Source: Deltaproteobacteria bacterium (GTDB lineage Bacteria > UBA10199 > JACPAL01). From it: a DNA stretch of 64,000 bases. This document shows positions 59,349 to 64,000 of the stretch, piece by piece (positions within the stretch are counted from its first letter, which is position 1; each line of letters opens with the position of its first letter). The position numbers and the translations under genes were made by a program. The notes under the pieces were generated by a model. That model searched no databases. It saw only the letters and a program-made list of their open reading frames with translations, and had not been told where the DNA came from. Location: positions 62,001-126,000 of the forward strand of contig JACPAL010000015.1 of NCBI GenBank assembly GCA_016180855.1, written 5' to 3'.

Positions 59349-60317
59349 ATGAAGACGATCGTTACCGGTGGAGCCGGTTTTATCGGAAGCCATCTTGTTG
59401 ACCAGTTAATTGCTGAAGGTCATGATGTCGTGGTCATCGACAATTTTTCTACGGGTCGGAGGACCAATCTTGCTCATACCCGCCAGACCAAGATTGTAGA
59501 AGCGGACATTAATGATCATTTGTCTATCCGACGCTGGTTCGAAGGAGTCGATTGGGTTTTTCATTTGGCCGCGTTGGCTGATATTGTTCCTTCCATCGAT
59601 CGACCAGAACAATACGTACGAAATAACGTTAACGGTACGTTTTCGGTATTGGAGGCAAGTCGAAAAGCCAAGAAATTTATTTATGCTGCATCCTCTTCGT
59701 GTTACGGGATTCCCGATCTTTATCCGACCCCGGAAACGGCGGAAATCCGCCCCCAGTACCCCTATGCGCTCACCAAGTTTCTGGGAGAGCAGTCTGTGCT
59801 CCACTGGGGATTAGTCTATAAGCTGCCCGTCATTTCACTCCGATTCTTCAATGTATATGGTCCGCGATCCAGGACCTCAGGGACCTATGGAGCCGTGTTT
59901 GGAGTTTTTATGGCACAGAAGATCCATGGTCGGCCATTTACGGTAGTTGGAGATGGGACTCAGGTTCGGGATTTTACCTATGTTACTGATGTCGCAAGGG
60001 CGATTCTCATGGCCGCTGATTCTCCCATTCGGCAGGAGGTGTTTAATGTCGCAAGCGGAGAGGTTCACAGCGTGAACGAGATTGTGGATCTGATCGGAGG
60101 AGAGAAGGTTTTCATCCCGAAGCGACCGGGAGAACCGGACAAAACCCAGGGGGATATCTCCAAGATAAGTGAAATGCTTGGGTGGCAGCCATCTGTCCCA
60201 TTTGCCAAAGGAGTCCGAGAGCTTTTAAAGAATATAGACTATTGGCGAGAAGCCCCCGTCTGGACGTCAGAGGCAATCGCTCAGGCGACTGAAACGTGGT
60301 TCAAATATCTATCCTGA
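59349..60317 (+). CDS. UDP-N-acetylglucosamine/glucose 4-epimerase-like SDR
   Basis: 322 residues. TGGAGFIGSHLVDQLIAEGHDVVVIDNFSTGRR is the cofactor start; LAALADIVPSIDRPEQYVRNNVNGT, ASSSCYGIPD, YALTK (Tyr-Lys) and FFNVYGPRSRTSGTYGAVFGVFM are typical of WbpP/GalE-type 4-epimerases. It would supply a 4-epimer such as UDP-GalNAc. Last gene before a 100-base gap, after which the heptose-type genes start. Confidence 0.83.
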   Translation: MKTIVTGGAGFIGSHLVDQLIAEGHDVVVIDNFSTGRRTNLAHTRQTKIVEADINDHLSIRRWFEGVDWVFHLAALADIVPSIDRPEQYVRNNVNGTFSVLEASRKAKKFIYAASSSCYGIPDLYPTPETAEIRPQYPYALTKFLGEQSVLHWGLVYKLPVISLRFFNVYGPRSRTSGTYGAVFGVFMAQKIHGRPFTVVGDGTQVRDFTYVTDVARAILMAADSPIRQEVFNVASGEVHSVNEIVDLIGGEKVFIPKRPGEPDKTQGDISKISEMLGWQPSVPFAKGVRELLKNIDYWREAPVWTSEAIAQATETWFKYLS

Positions 60318-60367
60318 TATCCACTAGTGTCCTGTCCTGAGTCATAAATAGATGCTAAAAAATGAGG

Positions 60368-60396
60368 TTGCAATCAACGTGTTGATCGAGTAGCTA
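60368..60396 (+). promoter_or_regulatory. Possible promoter with an overlapping palindrome
   Basis: TTGCAA (60368-60373) and TAGCTA (60391-60396) are 17 bases apart in one of the few intergenic gaps near 100 bases in the window. Between them ATCAAC-GT-GTTGAT (60373-60386) is an inverted repeat with 6-base arms, in the position of an operator. The -10 box is weak. It would drive the heptose/radical SAM/E1 genes. Confidence 0.3.
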
Positions 60397-60438
60397 GCTC
60401 AATTCACAATTCAGGTGAAGAGGTGGGTGTTTTCTTAC

Positions 60439-61056
60439 ATGGGTGCTACACAGTTTGAGAGTTATGCCAAAAATTACCGAAACCGTTTCATCGGTTTTCT
60501 TCAACAGTTAGATCTGGGGGCGGTTGCCACTGCCGCCGAAGTTTTGATGCGAGCTTGTCAGGAAGGGCGGCGAATATATTTAGTGGGCAATGGAGGGAGC
60601 GCCGCGATTGCGTCGCACTTTGCCATCGACTTTTTGAATGTGAATCGTGAGTGGAAGGGGGAAAAACCATTCAGAGTCACCAGTTTGGCGGATAATTTAT
60701 CTGTCGTAACGGCCTTGGGAAACGACGAAGGTTTCGAAAATATTTTTGTAAGACAGCTTGAGAGATATTTTGAGCAAGGAGATGTCTTAATTGCAATATC
60801 TGCAAGCGGACATTCGCCTAACATCATCAATGCCGTTGAATATGCCAATCGGAAGGAGGGGATCACGGTTGGGTTAGTCGGATTTGATGGCGGGGTTCTG
60901 AAGGGACTTTGCAGGCACTTGATCCATGTCGCGACTCCTGTTGGCGAATATGGTCATGTGGAGGATTCGTTCGCGTTTCTTGATCATTTGCTAACTACGT
61001 ATTTTTTTCGGATGGTTAACGATCGTTTTTTGAATCAATGCAATCAATCAAATTAA
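60439..61056 (+). CDS. gmhA: SIS-domain sugar isomerase (phosphoheptose-isomerase-like)
   Basis: 205 residues from ATG 60439; GTG 60415 in frame would add eight. The SIS domain is clear: YLVGNGGSAAIASHFAIDF, VTALGNDEGFENIFVRQLERY, ISASGHSPNIINAVEYANRKEG and a late EDSFAFLDHLLT with the acid-His pair of GmhA (E-D-x4-x-x-H). It converts sedoheptulose 7-phosphate to D-glycero-D-manno-heptose 7-phosphate. The following gene is an HldE-like fusion, consistent with NDP-heptose formation. Somewhat longer between motifs than classic GmhA, so a related ketose substrate is possible. Confidence 0.8.
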   Translation: MGATQFESYAKNYRNRFIGFLQQLDLGAVATAAEVLMRACQEGRRIYLVGNGGSAAIASHFAIDFLNVNREWKGEKPFRVTSLADNLSVVTALGNDEGFENIFVRQLERYFEQGDVLIAISASGHSPNIINAVEYANRKEGITVGLVGFDGGVLKGLCRHLIHVATPVGEYGHVEDSFAFLDHLLTTYFFRMVNDRFLNQCNQSN

Positions 61057-62558
61057 AGACAGTCGAGGAGTTGTCTCATCTGCTGGCTGAACGGAAGGGG
61101 CAGGGGAAAAAGATCGTTCTCTGCCATGGCGTCTTTGATCTGATACATCCCGGCCATATTCACCATTTTGAAGAAGCCAAACGACAGGGGGATATCCTTG
61201 TTGTGAGTATCACGCCGGACAACTTTGTGAATAAGGGGCCTGGACGTCCTGTATTTAATCAGAGATTGCGGGCCGATTTTCTGACGGCGCTTGAAATGGT
61301 GGACTATGTTACCATTAATCGATGGCCTACAGCTGTTGAGACGATTCGTTTTCTTCGTCCCGATATCTATGTTAAAGGGTGGGAGTATAGCGATGGGGAA
61401 AACGATGTGACGCAAGGGATCACGAAGGAAACCGAAGCGGTCCATAAAGTTGGGGGAGGGATCTTTTTTACTCGGGGAGATGTCTTCAGTTCTACGGAGC
61501 TTTTGAATGCTTACTTTGACGTCCATTCGCCAGAGACAAAGGAATTTCTGAGGAATTTTCGTCAAAAATACTCCGCAGAAAATGTCATCGGTTTTCTCGA
61601 TCAACTTCGATCTCTGAAAGTTCTTGTGATTGGAGAGACTATCATAGACGAATATCTTTATTGCCACACGATGAACAAGTCAGCCAAAGACAACATACTT
61701 GTCAGTCGTTATCTTTATGAAGAGGCCTTTGCAGGCGGCATACTGGCTTGTGCCAATCACATGGCAGGATTTTGTGGTCAGGTTGATCTGGTCAGCGTTC
61801 TGGGGAAGGAGGATGACCGGCAGGATTTTATTCGCAGTCGATTACACTCAAAAGTGAGGCCATATTTCTTTTTTGGGAAGGGGAAAACAATCGTCAAACG
61901 AAGGTTCGTTGATCCGCAATTCGTTTCAAAACTGTTTGAAGTTTGTTACCTTCCCGATCCTGAACCAATGTCGTCATCGGCCTCTAGGATCGAGGATTTT
62001 CTCGCCACGCGTCTCCCTGAATATGATCTGGTCTTGGCGGTCGATTACGGGCACGGTTTTTTTCAGCCGGGCATAATCGGGTTGCTTTCCGAAAAGTCCT
62101 CATTTTTGGCCATCAACACGCAGACCAACAGCGCCAATCTTGGTTTTAACGTCATCACAAAATATCCGAAGGCGAACTTCATTTCTCTTTCAGAGCCAGA
62201 GATAAGACTGGCGACTCATGATCGGGATGGGTCGCTTGAGGAGAGTATAGGGGTGATTTCACGTCAGTTGCATTGTCGCCAAGTGGCAGTGACCCGGGGG
62301 AAATTGGGTTCGATCACTTACCGCGAGCCGGAAGGTTTCTTTTCGGCGCCTGTTTTTTCCAATAAAGTTGTCGACCGGATTGGGGCCGGAGATGCGTATT
62401 TGTCGATTACGGCACCTTGTGCCGTCAAAAACTATCCAATCGATTTGATGGCTTTTGTCGGTAATGCCGTCGGTGCGATGGCGGTCAATGTCGTCTGTAA
62501 CCGGGAACCGGTGGCACCGGTGCATCTTTATAAATTTATAACGGCTCTCCTGAAATAA
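61038..62558 (+). CDS. HldE-like fusion in reversed order: nucleotidyltransferase then PfkB-type kinase
   Basis: 506 residues. Residues about 8-155 are the nucleotidyltransferase: LCHGVFDLIHPGHIHHFEEAK with the H-P-G-H motif (37-40), RPDIYVKGWEYSDG. From about residue 195 a ribokinase-family domain follows: VLVIGETIIDEYLYC, FAGGILACANHMAGF, LAVDYGHGFF and DRIGAGDAYLS (about 447-451) with the catalytic Asp. In E. coli HldE the kinase comes first, so the order here is swapped. Together with the GmhA-like gene and the distant GmhB (25792) this gives a full NDP-heptose route. The nucleotide could be ADP or, for D-alpha heptose, GDP. Confidence 0.85.
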   Translation: MQSIKLKTVEELSHLLAERKGQGKKIVLCHGVFDLIHPGHIHHFEEAKRQGDILVVSITPDNFVNKGPGRPVFNQRLRADFLTALEMVDYVTINRWPTAVETIRFLRPDIYVKGWEYSDGENDVTQGITKETEAVHKVGGGIFFTRGDVFSSTELLNAYFDVHSPETKEFLRNFRQKYSAENVIGFLDQLRSLKVLVIGETIIDEYLYCHTMNKSAKDNILVSRYLYEEAFAGGILACANHMAGFCGQVDLVSVLGKEDDRQDFIRSRLHSKVRPYFFFGKGKTIVKRRFVDPQFVSKLFEVCYLPDPEPMSSSASRIEDFLATRLPEYDLVLAVDYGHGFFQPGIIGLLSEKSSFLAINTQTNSANLGFNVITKYPKANFISLSEPEIRLATHDRDGSLEESIGVISRQLHCRQVAVTRGKLGSITYREPEGFFSAPVFSNKVVDRIGAGDAYLSITAPCAVKNYPIDLMAFVGNAVGAMAVNVVCNREPVAPVHLYKFITALLK

Positions 62559-62562
62559 CAAA

Positions 62563-63657
62563 ATGACGGACCAACTTCAGATCGACGGCGAAAAACTTTC
62601 ATATCATCCTGCTCGCGTCGCCCAGTGGGCGGAGGCTCAGGACGATTGGGAAAAAGCCAGGAAAGTCTATCCTGTTTATATAGAAGTTTCTCCGATGGGT
62701 GCCTGTAATCACCGCTGTACATTTTGCGCTGTCGACTACATAGGGTATCAGATGCGCAAACTGGATATTTTTCATTTGAAACGAGCGCTGTCTGAGATGG
62801 GCGCGGCCGGTGTCAAGAGTGTGATGTTTGCCGGAGAGGGGGAACCGTTGCTCTTTAAACCTCTTGCCGAGACGGTAGTTCATTCGGCGGCTTCCGGGCT
62901 GGATGTCGGCATTACTACGAATGCGGTGCCTCTTACGAGAACATTTTGCGAAGAGGCCTTGGGTTCTGTTCAATGGATCAAGGCGAGCGTCAATGCGGGC
63001 TCCGCGGAAACATATGCCAAGATCCATAAGACCGACCCTCGTGATTTCGAGAGGGCACTGCGGAATATGGAAACGGCTGCCGTTTTGAAGGAAAGCGGCG
63101 GTTTAAAAAAATGTCGACTCGGAATCCAAATGGTTCTTCTGCCGGAAAACGCGGGTGAGGCCCATGCTCTTGCTCAGCGCGCCAAGGAGATCGGAGTCGA
63201 CTATGTTGTCATCAAACCCTACTCTCAACACCTTAAAGGGATCAGCCGCGTTTATGAAGGGATCGAGTACAGCCAGTATTACCATTTGGCTGAACATTTA
63301 GAGAAGCTTAACGACGATCGGTTTCATGTTGTTTTTAGACGTCATACCATGGAAAAGCTCCAGCAGGAGCGGTCCTACTCGGTTTGTCAGGCGACACCGT
63401 TTTTCTGGGCCTATATTATGGCGAATGGGGATCTTTACGGTTGTTCGGCCTACCTTAATGATACGCGTTTCTGTTATGGGAATATCCATGAACAGGGTTT
63501 TAGGGAGATCTGGGAGGGTGAAAAACGCAGACAAAATTTTGAATATGTTCGCAGCCAACTGGATATTTCCGAGTGCCGTACGAACTGTCGTATGGATGAG
63601 GTTAACCGTTATTTGTGGAAGGTCAGGTTTCCTCCGGAGCACATCAGCTTCATTTAA
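62563..63657 (+). CDS. Radical SAM protein with SPASM-like domain
   Basis: 364 residues. C48-NHR-C52-TF-C55 is the iron-sulfur motif; MFAGEGEPLLF is the GGE-like SAM strand and TTNAVPLTR the next. The C-terminal part has VCQATPFFWAYIMANGDLYGCSAY and SECRTNC, extra cysteines for auxiliary clusters. Similar in type to the protein at 6381 but not a close copy. It follows the heptose kinase fusion by four bases and precedes a thiamine enzyme, so it may modify an activated heptose or amino-sugar precursor. Confidence 0.83.
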   Translation: MTDQLQIDGEKLSYHPARVAQWAEAQDDWEKARKVYPVYIEVSPMGACNHRCTFCAVDYIGYQMRKLDIFHLKRALSEMGAAGVKSVMFAGEGEPLLFKPLAETVVHSAASGLDVGITTNAVPLTRTFCEEALGSVQWIKASVNAGSAETYAKIHKTDPRDFERALRNMETAAVLKESGGLKKCRLGIQMVLLPENAGEAHALAQRAKEIGVDYVVIKPYSQHLKGISRVYEGIEYSQYYHLAEHLEKLNDDRFHVVFRRHTMEKLQQERSYSVCQATPFFWAYIMANGDLYGCSAYLNDTRFCYGNIHEQGFREIWEGEKRRQNFEYVRSQLDISECRTNCRMDEVNRYLWKVRFPPEHISFI

Positions 63658-63669
63658 AGGATTGTTATT

Positions 63670-64000
63670 ATGGCCTCCTTATTACTTGATATTCCATTGG
63701 CGATCGTCTCTGACCTCTACCGTTCGCTCTACTTGATTCGAAGAACAGAAGAAAAAATTGTCGAGCACTATGGAGAACAAGAGATGCGATGTCCTGTGCA
63801 TCTTTCAATCGGACAGGAGGCTATTGCTGTTGGTGTTTGTACTGCCTTGAGACAGGAGGATGTTATTTTCGGAACTCACCGTTGTCATGCGCATTATCTG
63901 GCCAAGGGAGGGGATCCGGCCCTATTGTTTGCCGAGCTTTGCGGGAAAGAAACCGGATGTGCTTCGGGCAAGGCCGGTTCCATGCATCTCGTCGATGTCG
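63670..64000 (+). CDS. Thiamine-diphosphate-dependent dehydrogenase E1 alpha-type subunit, partial at the window end
   Basis: 110 residues are visible from ATG 63670, running off the edge. YRSLYLIRRTEEKIVEHY, MRCPVHLSIGQEAIAVGVCTAL, FGTHRCHAHYLAKGGDP and GCASGKAGSMHLVD are the ordered blocks of 2-oxoacid dehydrogenase E1 alpha (the end leads to the G-S-M-H-L metal/cofactor site). Copies inside polysaccharide loci are often paired with a beta subunit and act on a pathway-specific 2-oxo acid or serve in sugar carboligation. The rest is outside the window. Confidence 0.9.
   Translation, partial: MASLLLDIPLAIVSDLYRSLYLIRRTEEKIVEHYGEQEMRCPVHLSIGQEAIAVGVCTALRQEDVIFGTHRCHAHYLAKGGDPALLFAELCGKETGCASGKAGSMHLVDV

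Noticed and set aside
60326-60350. GTGTCCTGTCCTGAGTC as an insertion-sequence end
   Set aside because: Resembles sequences sometimes seen near mobile elements, but there is no matching inverted end, target duplication or transposase.
1-64000. CRISPR arrays, tRNA or rRNA genes
   Set aside because: No regularly spaced repeats and no tRNA- or rRNA-like stretches were seen by eye on either strand; a tRNA scan was not possible.

Overview
This 64-kb window is one almost continuous surface-polysaccharide (O-antigen/capsule/LPS-type) locus. Every gene I can support lies on the + strand. Most genes overlap by 1-4 bases (ATGA, GTGA, TAATG) or are separated by fewer than 20 bases, so transcription is probably in a few very long operons. 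CMP-Kdo synthetase-like and ADP-heptose-type genes imply an LPS-bearing Gram-negative. GC is around 50% with one AT-rich island. The intergenic palindromes of the type CCCTCTCTTA-n-TAAGAGAGGG are common in environmental proteobacteria-like and candidate-phylum genomes. I cannot name the organism. No rRNA, tRNA, transposase gene or CRISPR array was seen.

Layout. (1) 1-14.2 kb: the tail of an aldolase-like gene, a kdsB-like gene and a HAD phosphatase (activated keto-acid sugar). These are followed by a sulfur set (TauE/SafE permease, sulfotransferase-like protein, APS kinase, ATP sulfurylase), two paralogous GT-B-like proteins, a radical SAM protein, an oxidoreductase, a truncated pyruvate-kinase-like protein, a sulfatase-fold protein and flippase 1. 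(2) 14.2-33.6 kb: nucleotide-sugar SDRs, UDP-GlcNAc 2-epimerase, GT4 enzymes, acyltransferases, a broken gmd, a GmhB-type phosphatase, polymerase/ligase 1, methyltransferase, asparagine synthase, and a GAPDH paralogue coupled to a CDP-alcohol phosphotransferase. (3) 33.6-39.9 kb: an AT-rich island with a sialate O-acetylesterase-like protein, Nudix, a methylthioribose-kinase-like protein carrying the tail of a nucleotidyltransferase, a RuBisCO-like protein, a nucleotidyltransferase and two CDP-alcohol-phosphotransferase-family proteins. (4) 39.9-48.2 kb: another CDP-alcohol phosphotransferase, a P-loop kinase/HAD fusion, small phosphatase and hydrolase genes, an oxidoreductase, a GAPDH remnant, a small kinase-like protein, a second nucleotidyltransferase, a DUF218 protein and a double GT2. 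(5) 48.2-60.3 kb: SDR, two SGNH proteins around a B12 radical SAM enzyme, a 50-residue DUF5989-type protein, methyltransferase, flippase 2, polymerase/ligase 2, a frameshifted GT-C protein and an epimerase. (6) 60.4-64 kb: a heptose-type module (GmhA-like, a domain-swapped HldE-like fusion), radical SAM and the start of a thiamine-diphosphate E1 alpha subunit.

Reading as a whole: two flippase/polymerase pairs suggest two polymers or two fused loci. The middle looks designed to make and transfer phosphorylated alcohols: kinases, phosphatases and two sugar/alcohol-phosphate nucleotidyltransferases sit beside four CDP-alcohol-phosphotransferase homologues. The most novel point is the kinase plus RuBisCO-like pair inside that setting. 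The locus also shows heavy rearrangement: a 100-bp perfect repeat at a chimeric/frameshifted junction, a deletion in gmd, a GAPDH gene collapsed to 39 codons, and a one-base slip in a C6 tract.
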